From Acanthornis magna (taxonomy: Eukaryota; Chordata; Aves; Passeriformes; Acanthizidae), in assembly GCA_036785705.1 (NCBI GenBank), contig JAWUZG010000970.1:3568501-3632500 (forward strand): 64,000 nt of DNA, written 5' to 3'. Below, in pieces: positions 11,757 through 25,600 of the stretch; within the stretch, counting starts at the first letter, position 1; each line of letters begins with the position of its first letter. The notes under the pieces are model-generated. The model was not told the origin of the DNA. It made no database searches and was given only the letters and a program-made list of their open reading frames with translations. The position numbers and the translations under genes are program-made.

Positions 11757-12596
11757 TGAAGTGGGAGCACTAGATGAAAAAAATGATAGTTCACTTGTCC
11801 AGAATCTAGTTTTATTCTGTCAGTACTCCCCTTACAGAAGTTGTAGCAAGTTTTGAATTATAGCTTTCACAAAGACTTTTTTGTCCTTTAGTTTCAAGTT
11901 TATAAGCACACCATAATACTTCATATTTGCTTTCCCAACTGAAACCAGACCTTTGAAGTCAAAGACTTGCCTTTCTTTGAGCAGCATTGCTCTGTATTGA
12001 ATGCGTTTGCATGTTGTTTGTGCACACTGTGGTTGTTCTGTTTTGGAATCAGGCTGGAATTACTAAGGGCCTTCACTGTCTTGAGATCAACTGGTGCAGA
12101 ACATCTCTTGGATTTGAATGCTGTAGTTATCAGACTAGCAATCAATGGCTTTATGTTATAGCATTCGTATTAAAATGCTTGGTGCCTTCCACTAATGCAT
12201 TAAATTCAATTATGTCTTTTTAGGGCCAGGAATGTTGATATGTGAGACTGTCACATCAATTTCAATACAGCACAGACTTACACCATCCATACGAGCACTG
12301 AAGAAGTTAAACTAAGTCTTATAATCTGATTAGATTGTGCTTGCACTGATATCTACCTTATTTTCTGAAATTGCACTGAACTCTAGAGAATATATTAAGA
12401 TTGCTACTATTCATGAATGTATTTAATGCATTTCAACCTTACTATAGCTCATAGACATAGTAAATAATCAGTCACTTCTACTCACTCACATCAGCTCTAA
12501 GAATACATGGCAGCAAGGATCCATGGAGCACTGAAACACTCTTGCTAACTATCAAAGGGCTGTATTTTCACAGATCATTGAATCACAGGTTTGGAA
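11757..12596. other. Unannotated stretch
   Basis: No recognised feature. A CR1-like word (ATCATTGAATCACAGG) at about 12575-12590 is too short to call. Confidence 0.45.
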
Positions 12597-12622
12597 TTGG
12601 TTTGGTTTGGTTTGGTTTGGTT
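12597..12622. repeat. (TTTGG)n microsatellite
   Basis: Five tandem units of TTTGG, the first lacking one T. Confidence 0.9.
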
Positions 12623-15600
12623 GTTTGTTGGGTTTCTTTTGTAGGGGGGGACACAGGGGCATTATTCAAAACAGAAGCCAAACTTCAGTGTTCAGATCTT
12701 GCTAGCAGAGTTTTAAAATCTTGGATGTGAGGCTTTATCAGTCATCTCCAAGAAAAACCTTTAGTTCTACTGTATCCATCAGACCTACCTGGATGTAAGA
12801 GAATTGACTGAACATTTCTACTTGTAGCCCTTATTTAAGGTCTTAAGCTGCCATGGAAACAGGAGTTAAGAGGTCAAATGCAGTATTGTTTGTGACATTT
12901 AATAATTTGAATTTACTTTAGAGCTTCTGCTCACCTCTGGGCTCTCTGGCCAGTGTTCCATATTCTAACTCATGCCAGGCTAGGTCATGTACCACTTGCT
13001 CTCTACATTGTTGTTTGGCAGCCACCCCTTCAAGTCCCTACCAGCAGGCATAGCATTTTCCCTTCACACCCAAAATTCTCTTCACTCTTCAAGGAGTCTC
13101 CCAAAACCTTTGATGTCTTACTTGGGCAGCTTCTTACTTCACATCTGCCGTACTCTCAGGGATTCCCGTGAGCTCAGGCTCCATACAGAAGTAAAAGGAT
13201 GCATGTGAAGATTTTGACCTTGGGAAATCCCTCTTGTGGGGAAGATTTAAAAGCCATTTTCTGTTCAGCACAGACCTGTTAAAACCCCAAACGATGACTT
13301 CTAGAATGTCAGCATGGCAGACATGCTAGAGCAGCTTGGGAGCAAAGTGCAGATGACTTACGATAAAAGCGTAAGGGGATTCAATTTTGTCTGATTAACA
13401 CCTAGCAGATATACACAGAATTCCTTTCTTATTGTTACTATTGTAACAATGTTCATTTTTATTATAAAATAATTAGCATTCAAGTGTTCATATTTGTGCC
13501 ATTTTGTAAAGATGGTATGCCTGATTTCCACTCAATCTTCCATGTCTCACTTTAGTAAGTTGTACTCCCAAGTGAATCCAAACTTTACCACTAAATCTTT
13601 GCCTCCAGACCCTAACTTTACCCCTCAACAAAAATAATTTCCTCATAGAAGGCTTGAAGATAGACTCCAAAAAAGTACCCAGATAAGTGCTGAAAGTGCT
13701 ATATCAACTTTATGGCAGGACTAGAGCAATATCATCATGGTCTAGCCTAATACATGACAACCTTTATTTATTCAAGATTAGCATGCTCTGTTTGCACAAG
13801 AGCCTCAGAATACATCGATATTCAACATCTTGTAGTTCTCTTACTTGCATGTGCCATTTTCCATAAACAAATACTTCAAGTTTCACAAAAAAAAAAAAAA
13901 GTCCGTAAGGTTTTCAGTTGAATGGAAAATGCAATTTAATGCAATCATTTGTGTTCCCAACTTCACGCTACAACACTCAAGTTCAGAATAACAGAATTAG
14001 GACCTAAGCTTGAGTTTAGGTAAACTTTTGGTACACAGTCTTCTGTGAGAAAAAACCTAGACTGTACCAGTTTTCAGTACAGTCAAGCAAAGCTAAGAAT
14101 CAATTTAAATGCTTAAGGTAAGGTATGGAAACTGGCATCTGGCACTGTGGTAGCAAAACGAAAGTGTATAGGAGAAAGCATTCTTCAAAGAATGGCTGAT
14201 CAAAGGAAATTATCTATTAAAAAAAATTAATTTTAATATACAAACCATATATATGAATCTTTCTGTTTCTATCCATAATAGGGTATACTTACTAAGGATG
14301 CTTAATACATTATAATTGAAAAGAAAGTCATAATTTCCATGAACTGTATACAGAGCTGTATACAGAATGCTCAGAATTTCTCAGACACAGGGACCTAAGA
14401 AGAAAAACTCTACCAGAAAAATTCATTATGAAAGCTGGTGATAATTTTCACCTGTCTTCTTTTTTAGTCAGGTTTTCATATCATTTTTTTGTTTGCCAGG
14501 AAAGAAAAAGAAATTCATGTTATAATGGAGACGGGAAAAAAAATCAAATAATGTATTTTGGGTACCAGGCCTGAAAGCAAGGATTTACTTTGCACCCAAA
14601 ATTAGGATGTTCTATGTATTATTGCACACCTTGGTGTAAGAGTTACAGGAAGCCCAGGAAATGAATAAGTTTAGTCCCCATTGTAATTTCTAATGATATG
14701 CTGTGTGACGAAACAAGAAGAGTTTTGCTGGCTTAATTAAAACAAGTATCTGCAGTGAAGAAAATCATTTTACATAGGATGTCTAGGTCCCAAAAGCAGA
14801 CAAAAATTCATACAGCATTTTTCCTTCTCCTTCTGGAAATCACTGAAGTATATTACAAAAAAAAATTCCAAGTCCTGAAAACCTGTCTGCATGCTGAGAA
14901 AATGAGTAAGCACAAATCCCATAAGACATTGTATAAAACCACTCTATTTCCTGCTCTCTAATGAGTAATTCAGATCAAGCAAAAGGAATAAATATTCCCA
15001 TTGACTCCCTCAGGAGCTGAGGCAAAGAACAACTTCACTTGTCAGAGGAACATCCATGATAAAAAGCATAAAATGGTTTCAATCCAACCATAAGTAGCAC
15101 ACAGTAGCTTTATATAGAGATTTATTTTAAATAATTTGTTAGACCATTTTGTAATGCTTTGTATTGCAGAATAAAAGTATAGTTCAGCTTTTATTATAGA
15201 CATTGCCAATATCCCATTCCCCCCAACAAAAGTCAAAACACAAGCTGGAAAATATGCCCTTTTAATATCACTGTTATATGTGCTAGATGTGCATTATCAC
15301 TGCCCCCTGCAACTACAGTTAGCAAACATAATATTTTTTAAAATGGGTTAAAAAAATAGAGAAGAAAAGACAGAATCCTAAATTGGCAAGTGGGCATTTC
15401 CACAGGAAAATGATTGATTGATTTTCTTTTTCAACCTTTTTCCTTCTACAGTTCACCTTTCTTCTTAAACTCATCTGCCACTTTCATTTATTTGCTATGT
15501 AATAAAGACAGTCCCCATTCCCCATGTGATCCAAGTTTTGCAATTTGTGGAAATTAATTCCCCATGATTATAAAAAGTCATAATGATTACTCTTTCATAA

Positions 15601-17878
15601 TTGCTATTTATGCACACACAAACAAAAATTCCATGAAGCAAGAAATGCCAGAATTAAGAAAGGAAATTTGTACTAAAATTTAAAGTTGACAAAGGGTGCA
15701 AGGGATTTCCCCATCTCCCACTTTGCTCTTCAACTATTTCTTCTTCATTCTCACACAGGGTCTTCTTCCTATTGCTACAGTTTCAATGGCAACAATGTAC
15801 AAAGACATCTTGAGAGTCAAGAACAACTTGCTGTTGTTGATCTGTAGTAATGAGTCTCACTTAATGACTTTTTTTCTTTTACTTGCTCATAAAGTTGAAA
15901 ACTCATTCTTCACTAGGGCAATTTTTCAGGGTCTTTCTTTGGGGATTTGAGAAAAAACCAAACCTTTGCATACCTTGTCATTGAGACTCAGATCTCAGAT
16001 ATATTTCAGAAGTTCATCTAGGACTCAGACTAGCACTTTTCACAGCAGTCGCATCTCTATTCGAAAAATAAATGGCTAACAATGATAACTGTTCTTGAAG
16101 AAGCTGTATAAACCTACCATATAGCTGGAAACTGAATCTGGCAAGTTAATTAGCAAAATCAGCTATAGATTTTCAGATATTTCTCTGACAAAGAATTTGA
16201 AACACTGGCTCCAGAGCCACAAGTTAGTGTCTGTGGTAGCAATGATGTCACCTTTGTGATACACTCTAACTGGAGCAATGAAAGGAGCTGTTATGTTTCT
16301 CCTAGCTCAGCAGGTGTGAAGGCAACACAAAGGATATTCACAGAGGAATTCCCTTACATATAACTTAATCAGACTCATTCTGAGTGTTGCACACAATTCA
16401 TTTCACCGTGTGAGGAATGAATGGAGAACAAATGCTGATTCATTATATTGTGTAAATGATTCTGAAAAAACATGTAGTTTTGAAACGCTACCAATTCTTA
16501 CCATCACTTTTATTTCATCTCAGTTTCACTGTTACTTTTCTTAATCCTGCTTGCTTTCTTATTCGTTTGATGACCCCTTATTCAGCAAAGTCCCAAAGTC
16601 CAATTCCTCTAAATATGTTTAAGCCTAAATGTCAGTTAAGCCCTTTTGCTTTCCTTTTAGTTTACTGGAGCTAGCTTTATAGAAAGAAAATTCAGAGGAG
16701 GTGGCAACATGGGCCCAAATCTGTAAGTTCATGTTCAGTTCAAGACCTTCAGTGTTGATGAATATTATGATGCAAGTCAACAGTAATCATCTCTAGTCAA
16801 AAACTGACACTGTATCTGGCATTAACTGTAGTTTCTGCTCCCTTTTTCTCATCTAAGTTAACCTTATGGTCTGCAATATAGAAAACTATTAAATTAGAAT
16901 ATAAATTGAACAAATAAATTTTATTACTTTTTTTCTGTAGAACTGCAACTTTCTTTTGATTCTTGAACCGATTTCCAAATTAAAATAAATGCTACATCAT
17001 CTTTCTTAATAGACAAAACAGAAAACACTTTTGCTATTGTAACTGGAAGGCAGCTGCACTTTTCAGTTTGAGATTGCTCAGATGACTGCAGGACAATTTG
17101 CTATTTCGTTTGCTTGGATTTATAGGCCTAGCCAGCAGATTTTATTTTGAGAAAAAGTTATCCACTCTCTCATAATATCGCAAGAATCACAGCATAAAGC
17201 TTCTATGGATATGTGTTCAGTATGGTTTTATTTGCAATTCCTGTAATTCAGTTAAAGTCTGACAGTATGAATTTTAACATTGCAAGTAAAAGGTTTCCTT
17301 TAAAAAGTGGATCTTGAACAAAATTCCTTTCTTTAAGTCTTTTTATATTCTTTACATGATATGTCTAAAAAAATTCTATGCTTGATATATACTAAAAAAA
17401 TCATAGCATTACAGATGATATCAAGCATCTATCATACAGTATCAAAAATCTTATAAAAAGGAACCCATTTCCACATCTTTGTTTCTAAAACAAATTTTGA
17501 TGCACTTTGTTTTTATTTGCACTATTCTTAAGAGCCACTTCCCTTTCTGCTACTTCCAAGATTGCATTTCCTCGAATAGTAACTAGTAAAAAGGAAAATT
17601 AATGTGTATTCCAGGTATTTAAATACAGAATCAACTGCCCATCTGGTTTCTAGAGGACTGAAACTGGTTTTCACGTTCAATAGCAGAAAGTCAGTGAGCA
17701 GAAACAGTTCCACTCCATTTTGTTACATGGCCAACGCATGGGGAATTTTGAGAAGAATAGCTAAATGAGACTCCAACACAGCAGCCTTTCTTGAAGAACA
17801 CAGAATGGGAAGAAGGCAGACTTGGTCTCAAAAGACAGATAGTCTATATAGTTTTATTTCTAGTGATGCCTTAAAGAA
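12623..17878. other. Long unannotated gene-free stretch
   Basis: About 5.2 kb with no recognisable gene, LTR or CR1. An A-run lies at about 13888-13901. Frames of up to 84 codons (15696-15950) look like chance. It could hold conserved noncoding elements, which single-sequence reading cannot show. Confidence 0.45.
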
Positions 17879-18240
17879 TGTAGAAATAAAACAACATACT
17901 TTCAAGATAATATTAGTATAGGAGGTAATATAAAGGTTGGTCTTTATTGCAGGCCTCAGAGGAGAAGATATGGAAAATATTCACAAATGCCCACCTCCAC
18001 ATTGGGTGAATATAGTTTTATAAGCTTAGCAAATTAACATATTTGACAAAAATCACCAATTAGAGACATAAGTGGTGAGGTAATTCCCCCCAGTTCAACC
18101 CTCTCTGAATCCCGCCCCACCTTAGATAAGGACTACATGTTGTTTATAAAAATGTGTCTTGGTTCCCAGGAAGAACCAAGATAGGATAGGACCTTATACT
18201 CCCCAGGGCTTGGAGCTCTGGAATATGTTTTGTCTTTCTG
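17879..18240 (-). mobile_element. Probable LTR, minus strand, right edge approximate
   Basis: Read on the minus strand, a CTTATAAAA box (complement 18016-18024) is followed about 70 bp later by AATAAAG (complement of 17943-17948). The block then ends in GTTTTATTTCTACA, giving the + strand TG at 17879. The tight TATA/poly(A) layout and terminal CA fit an LTR, possibly class I. No matching target duplication was found and no internal genes adjoin it. Confidence 0.4.
18157..18181. repeat. 9 bp inverted repeat (hairpin)
   Basis: Arms TCTTGGTTC and GAACCAAGA are perfect complements around a 7 bp loop. They lie inside the probable LTR above. Confidence 0.8.
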
Positions 18241-19754
18241 CCTAAGGAAAAGGTAGGGAAAAGTACTGGGAAAAGTACTGGCTACAGAGCTACAAATATA
18301 TATGTACAGAATATAGACAATATATAAAAACAAAAATTATTCTGGCAACAGTAGCACATAACCTTTTCAGGCAAGGTCATGTTTTCTTACACAGTGACAA
18401 TTTTTAGAAGTGCATAGTCTCACAAGTTTAAATAATAATTTCGGTATCTAAAAGTTATTTTTTCTGCCTTCACAGTCAAAGACATAAAATCATTGCGTGT
18501 TTGGCTATATTTTCCAGATTTTCTTTGCAAACACAAGCACCGGATGTGTTTTCTAATTTAGTGCTGACAGTTTCATAGAATCATACATACCTGTGATGAT
18601 ACTAATAAGCCAGACCAATGAATGGTTTTCTTTTCTTGTCTTCTTACAAAATAGCAATTGCAAATCAAACAGTTAATGTAATGTAATGTTAGTGATTTTA
18701 CAGTAAGATCTCAAACAAGGATAGGAAAAGATATTTTTACATTTTCCAAGCTGGCTGCATATTCCCTAATTTACCACATAATATTTAGTAAACTGGACTA
18801 AAGCAACATCATCCTCATTAGCAGTTCATTTCTAAAACCCATCAAAACCAAAAGCAAGTTATTACACAGTACAGGACAATTGCAACCCTCAGCAGGAACA
18901 CTGGGGCAAAGAGGCTGATATTTTTTAAGACTCAAAAAATCCCAAGGAGACATGCAAAGAACCAACTGTGTTTTACAAAGAATGGGGAATGTGAAATCAA
19001 TCTATTATTCCAGTAAAACATTTTATCAAGCTGTATGAATACAGAAAAGGCAGCTACTAGAAGCCTTAAGTTTTACAAAACTTATTGATACTATTTTTCT
19101 TTACATGCTCCTGAGCAAGTTGAGAAAAGCACAGAGTAGTTGAATGTGTTGTAAACTTTGAATGTCTGTATTCAGAGTAGTAACTATTACTTCCCAACAG
19201 AAAGGTTTTTTCAGGTTTTAGTTTCAGTAGTTTACTATTCTCATTAATTAACCAATAAATATAATGCTGAGAGTGTGTTTAATATCAGTATCTTTAGGGC
19301 TGGAGAAAATGCAAGTAAGCTGAAGAGCAGAATGGAATTCAAAATTACTTGAGCTAACTGACACATGGTCTGAAAAACAACGCACTGTATTTATTAAAAT
19401 ACAATTCAGATGAGATATAAAAAGTACAGAAATCAGAAGGCAGAAAAGGATGATTTAATTATACTTAGAGGCAGAAAGAAGCCTGAGTAATAGCATCTTA
19501 GATATGCAAATAGATAGAAAGGTCTCACTTTGAGTTGTATGCGTTATTTTATGTAATATGCTCTAAAAAATACAGAAGATACAAAACGTCCAAAGTTGCA
19601 CAAGAAGGGAAGGTGAGAGCTTTATAAAAGTATAACTTACAAGAAGACTGAAAGAAATTTAGAGAAGCCTAAGTAGATGCATGACAATAATTTTCAAATC
19701 CAGAAATCATATCTCTGTAAAAAAGGTAAGAAACACCACTCTTTATTCCTGTTG
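18241..19754. other. Unannotated AT-rich stretch
   Basis: No gene or repeat is recognised. Confidence 0.5.
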
Positions 19755-20502
19755 TAGAAAGTGTGAACAGAAATGGGTTTAAGGGGTGGAATGTCCTCAG
19801 GTGACACTATGAGGCCACTTTATTCCTTAACCATCTGCTTAATGCCCAGGGCTGCTGCGCCTTTAATATGAACCCGGCTGTGGGGGCTGGAGCCAGGGCT
19901 GGTTCAACCGAACCGGCACCTGCAGGTGTAGGTTAAACGACTCGGCCCAATGGCCCGGGGAGAGACAGGGAGATGGAGAGAGACAGGGAGATGGAGAGAG
20001 AGGCAGCAGGGCTGACGGCTCTCGGAGAGACTGTGGCACTGCTCTCTACACTGCTTTTCCCTGCTAGCTTAGGAAAAAGGTTTTGTTTGTTTGTTCTTTT
20101 CCTCCCTCTCGCCTCCCTATCTTCCTTCCCTCCTCTCCAGCCCAGGGAGCCTGCGGGGTGGCCCTGGTGTGGTCTGAACTCCGCAGGCTAGGCCATGCCC
20201 ATGAGTGAAGGGAGCGGAGTCACCCGAGTCGAGCAGCTTCGCCAGCTCTGTTGACGGCTCCTGTGGGTGCCCTCTTCCCTTTTTTTTTTTTCTTTCCTCT
20301 TTGTTTTTTCCCAGTTTCATTTCGTGTTAATAAATAGTCCAGATTTTTTTGTGTGTTAATAAATTGTTGAGTTTTTTCCACTTTCACTTGCTGTGGTAAA
20401 TTCGTTTCATTGGCAGAGGGAAGAGGGGAAGCCCTTTCCCTGGGGAGGAGGTGCTCATCCCAGAGGGCTTCCTCCTGAAACTTTGTCTCCTAAACCGAGA
20501 CA
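19755..20502 (+). mobile_element. ERVL-like LTR (~748 bp), + strand
   Basis: A GC- and CpG-richer block ends with TTTGTCTCCTAAACCGAGAC plus a final A, the U5 terminus shared with other LTRs here. Two AATAAA signals lie at 20329-20334 and 20358-20363, preceded by a pyrimidine tract. Upstream are a TTTAATATGAA promoter-like word at 19862 and a tandem copy of GAGACAGGGAGATGG (19961-19994). A 4 bp match GTTG (19751-19754 and 20503-20506) could be the target duplication if the first bases TG have mutated to TA, so the left end is tentative. No internal viral genes are present. The retained CpGs suggest a fairly young insertion. Confidence 0.7.
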
Positions 20503-20851
20503 GTTGCAAAAGAAAGATTTAGGTTTCAACTTAAGGGGGCAAAAAGCTTTAAGAAACATGAAGCCCTGGGGCATATTTGCTTGAGTATCTGTGCTGTTCA
20601 ACACTTCAGGCCTTTAAGAAAACATTAAGATAAACTTTATTCATTTGAACATCACCCTGGAAAATAAGTATTTTAACAGTAAAGGAGAAATAGTTCTGAA
20701 TTCCAAAGCTCAATTTCTCCAAGTTTATTCTCATAAAAAGGAGCAGGATGTACACAAAAAATCACCAAATTATTTCCAGTCAAAACCATTTTACACTGTG
20801 GAAAATTGTATAATTTTTCATATTCTCATTCTTAAAAGAGCACTATGATGC
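20503..20851. other. Unannotated spacer
   Basis: AT-rich sequence between the LTR and the next CR1. Nothing is recognised. Confidence 0.5.
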
Positions 20852-22610
20852 AGAATCACAGAATCACAGAATTCACTAGGTCGGAAAAGTCATTTGAGAT
20901 CTTCAAGTCCAACTTATGACCTAACACCACCTTGTCAACTAGACCATGTCACTGAGTGCCATACCCAGTCTTTATATTAAAAACCTCCAGAGATGGTGAT
21001 TCCACCATCTCCTTGGCCAGTGCATTCCAATGCCCAATCATTCTTTCTGTGAAGAACTACTTCTTAATTTCCAGCCTAAACTTCCCCTGGCACAGCTTAA
21101 GACTGTTCTCTTGTCCTATTGCTGGTTGCCTGGGAGAAGAGACAGATCCCCCCCTGGCTACAACCTCCTTTCAGGTAGGTGTGAGTGATAACATCTCCCT
21201 TGAACCTGCTCTTCTCTAGGCTAAACAACACCAGCTTCTTCACCCACTCCTCCTAGAACTTGTGTTCCAGACCCTTCACAAGCCTCGTTGCTCTTCTCTG
21301 GACACATTTGAGCATCTCAACATCCTTCATAAATTGAGGAGCCCAGAACTGGACACAGTACTCAAGGTGCAGCCTCACCAGTGCTGAGTACAGGGGAAGA
21401 ATCACTTCCCTAGTCCTGCTGGCCGCACTATTCCTAATACAGGTCAGGATGCCATTGGCCTTCTTGGCCACCAGTGCACAAATCTGGCTCATGGTAAGTC
21501 TGCTGTCAATCAGTACCCCCAGGTCTCTTTCTGCCTGGCCACTGTCCAGCCACTCTGTCCCCAACCTGTCATGCTGTGGGGGGGTTGTTATGGCCAAAGT
21601 GCAGGACCCAGCAGTTGGTCTGTTAAACCTCATATCTTTGGATTTGGCCCATCTAGCCGTCTTGTCCAGGTCCCTCTGCAGAGCCCTTCTCCCCTCCAAC
21701 AGATTGACACTGCCTCCCACCTGGGTGTGATCTGCAAATTTTCTAATGGTGGCCTCAATCCCCTCATCCAGATCATAAAAAACCCAAAAAAACCCAAAAA
21801 ATCATGAGTTCTGTGCTTGTAAACATCAGGTCCAGCAGAGTGCCACCCCTGGTAGGCTCACTCACCAGCTTTGCCAAGAAGCTCTTCTCCATGCAGTCTA
21901 AGAACCTCCCAGACTCCCTCTTCTCTGCTGTGTTGAGTTCCCAACAGACATCTGGCAGGTTAAAGGAGAACAAGGGCTGGCAATCTTGAAACATCCTCCA
22001 GCTACTTATAGAACAATCAATCCCTTTCTTCACCCTGCTTGGGTGGTCTATAACAGATTCCCACCAAGATGTCAGCCTTGTTAGGCTTCCCCTTGGTTCT
22101 CACCCATAGGCACTCAGCCTTATCGTCATGAACCTCAAGTTCTGTAGTGTCAAGAGACTCCATAATGAACAGAACCACCCCTCCTACCTCGCCTGTCTCT
22201 TCTGAAGAGCATATAGCTGCCCATTACAGCACTCCAGTCATGTGAGTCATCCCACCACGTTTCCATGATAGCAGCTACATCATAGCTTTCCTGCTCTACA
22301 ATGGCTTGTAGCTCCTCTTGTTTGCTACCCATGCTGCGTGCATTAGTGTGCATTCACTTTAGCTGGGCTGCTGATTTCACCCCTGATTCTAGCTTACCCC
22401 CCTTAGGCTCATCTCCGGAGAGCCAGGTTTCATCCCCTTCCCCCTTTGAACCAAGTTTAAAGCCCTCTCAATCAGCCCTGCTAGCTCATGGAGTAGAATC
22501 CTTTTTGCCCTTGTTAGATAGACGAAGGCCATCTGACCCTAGCAGGCCTGGTGCCGTAAAAATTGCCCACGATCAAAAAAACCAAAATTCCACCTTTAGC
22601 ACCAGTCCTT
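20852..22610 (-). mobile_element. CR1 LINE, minus strand, internally deleted
   Basis: Read on the minus strand from right to left, the element contains the following. First, an ORF1 tail at about 22380-22610. Second, the start of the ORF2 endonuclease at about 22150-22370 (HTNARSMGSKQEELQAIVEQ, then ETWWDDSHDWS and LFRRDRRGRRGGS). Third, the endonuclease C-terminal part at about 21780-22033 (NLPDVCWELNTAEKRESGRF, LVSEPTRGGTLLDLMF). Fourth, the C-terminal reverse-transcriptase part at 21253-21720 (QAERDLGVLIDSRLTMSQIC, CVQRRATRLVKGLEHKF). Fifth, the 3' UTR, ending at the tail GATTCTGTGATTCTG near 20852-20870. The linker and the catalytic palm of the polymerase are missing, and the gap falls at an A/C-rich simple run (21777-21802). 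The element is dead. Confidence 0.92.
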
Positions 22611-25600
22611 AAGCCACCTATTGATCCTTATCTATCACTTATAACTAAAGCAAACACAGACAAAAATATATCACATGAAGATACAATAATTTCACATCTT
22701 TAATCTTTTCTATTCTTCTGATAATTTAATGAAAGTATTTTTAAAAGTCTGCATTTTTAGTTTTCATATTGATACAAAAAGTTTGTCTACAACAGAGATT
22801 GTTAAGATAAAGATTCATAGACAAGAATCTGACTTCAGATGCAATAATATAAATCTTTAAGTTTTGACAGCTTCTTCTCTGCCCATCTTCATCTTCAGGC
22901 AGGTAAATTAGATCAATTAAAGTGAAATTAGTTGCATTAACTTAAAGCCACTGTCTTCTAAATGTTTTTTTCAGAAGCCTTCAGAAACACCTTATTGCAC
23001 CCCTATTCTATGAATCAAACTTCAGATCAAATAAGTATCATCACAGAGTTTAAAAAAATAATTTTATTCCATAGATGATAATCATTTTTCTTAATGTAGT
23101 CTGGAAAAAATCCCACATAATTCAAAATAACTGTAAGCATAGTTTATACTGTCCTGCTGTACTGCTGTCTTTATTGTATAAACTGAACCCTGCACTGGAT
23201 ATTAAAGAAGGTATTTTAAGTTGCAGATGATGGAAAGAATGTTGCTTGTGTATAGTTACAAGAGGACAGAGTATGGTTTGAAATATTTTCATCACTGAAG
23301 GAGGGCCCTCTTTATGCACTTATGTCTTGCAAAATTTTCCTTTCTCAGTTAACTGTTTCTTTTCCTATAAATTTCCTGTAACAATCAAAAAGAGATGCCA
23401 ATTTGCATTCTCTGGTTTTGACATGATGCCCAGCAGAGACAGAGAAATTCTGAAAATTACTCAGCTACCAACTTGAAAATTGCAAAAGTTCACACGTTTC
23501 CGTACTCTGATGTTTTAGATTGCTAAATTGAGAAATATGTAGTGATCATATCTGATGAATTTTAACATTAGGATTGTTTTTTGTTTTACTAGCAAATTAA
23601 AAGGGCAAAACTTTCCCAGGTGGACTTCACATGCAAGCACAAAGTAAAACTGAAAATGTACAGAACAACATATTGTTTTAAGCAACCTGTAGTCTTTCTG
23701 AAAGAGACAAAGTCATCTGTTCATTTTATTTCAGTTTCTGGCAAGTGCATTAGATCTTGACAGATGATGTAAGGCTATGTGACAAAGGGAAATAACAGGT
23801 GGGGGATACCCAATTAATACCATCCCAGGAGTCATCAGCCCATCAAAGACCCATCTGCACAAGGCTGGCTAAAGTGGTTGTCTCTAGGTGCTCTCCTTCT
23901 CCCAGGTCTTCAACAGGAGCATTGACATATCTGGGTTAAATCAGGTAAAAACAGCAAAACAAATAACCAATGAGAGCTACCAAACCAAAACAGGATCAAG
24001 AAATCCCAAGGAGTGAAAATGGTCAGTCACTGGAAGAGTACTCGGGGGGAAGGATGCTCTGTACTTGTCTGGTGGTTGCTGTTGCTTGACATGGAGGAGT
24101 GACCCATAGCAGACATTCTTTATTTAGTAGGAGATGAAACACGACAGAAGAGCTTAATTTCTGAGACTTCATTCAGCAAAGCTAAGTCTATGTCAAAATT
24201 TGTTATGCATCAATTTCTGCAAAAGATTCAAAAGATGAACTAGTATACTCTTCAATAAGAAAATGCAACCCAAAATTCTAAGAAGGCAAATTTAGTTGCT
24301 ATGAGTTACAAAAAGGCATGAGCTCATTAGATGCTTCATCCCAGAGCTAGAGAAAGCACATTTAATCTCTACAGGTTTATCCAGCTGAAACTCCTCTGCT
24401 CTGGGTTGGAAATACCCCACAGAAAAAGTTCTTCATGTAGCATTGTAACTATTGTAGATAGTAAAATAGCCATTTATGTAACTCATACAAAGTAAAAGAC
24501 ATATTGTTGTATGGGACAGAGCATGATCAGAAATGAACAAAATGTCTGTACATTTGCACTTAAACTGATGTTTCAGTGTGAGGGAACATTAGCAAATTTC
24601 TACCAAAATTGTTGAAACTTAGCTTTCCATACACACTCGTGTACTTTTCCATTTTATGCAACATAGTTCCAAAGTGTTTTACACATGTGTAACACTTTAT
24701 GTGACACAGACACAAATACGTGTATTTAATCACTGTGTGTGTTTAATCAAATCTGATTTGTCTCATGATAGTGAGTGCAAAAAGTCACAAAAAGGGAGAA
24801 CTGGTCCTGGATCAGATATTCCTGTCTGCAAAGGAGAATTCTTTCCTCCACCCACCTGCCTACTCCTCTCTCACCAGAAAAGCCTTTATCAGAGGTGATA
24901 TGGTCCCCAAACTTCTAGTTTCTACAAATCTCCATGAAAATAATTTCTAATTAACAAATTATCAAGCCTACATTTGTACCTACATCTAGAAGGGTGTATG
25001 CAGACAACGTTTCTCAATTTCTACTAGTGAAAGAGTGAGATGAAACCATGAGGTACTGTTACAGAAATGGTAAATGTATTCATGCATTTCAACCAACAGT
25101 AGATGAAACTTGGTGTTTAGAACATAAACACAGAATTTAATTTGATCTGTGCTATATTGTTTCACAATATATTTAAATATAGCTAACTGAAAATAGTGAG
25201 ACTGATTAATTATTTACTAAGTAGCTGCAATTCAACAACAGTTAGTTGTGCAGTTTTCTCCTCTTGCTCCCTCTTGAAAAAGAATCACTACAAGCATCAC
25301 AGCACTCATCAACCCTATCTGCTTGCTCTCCAAACAACTTTGATTCTTGATGGTGTTTGTTTGTCTGATCTCTATCCTAGAAGTAACCCCCTTGGCTGTG
25401 AGGTATCTCACAGTCACATTTCACACTGCATGCATGATGAAGGTGATTCATAATTTGTTACTTCCACAGTGCGCTTCTATCCAAGCTAAGTCAGTCCCTC
25501 TTATCCTTGTTTCCTATTCTCATCAGAGTAATGCATTCAGGATACATTTCCTGTAAGCACTCATTAAGAAGGAGGAGCTCTTCCTTTCTGTACAAGTATA

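Noticed and set aside
21253..21720. 155-codon minus-strand frame
   Set aside because: It is real coding ancestry but belongs to CR1 reverse transcriptase, not to a host gene; annotated with the CR1.
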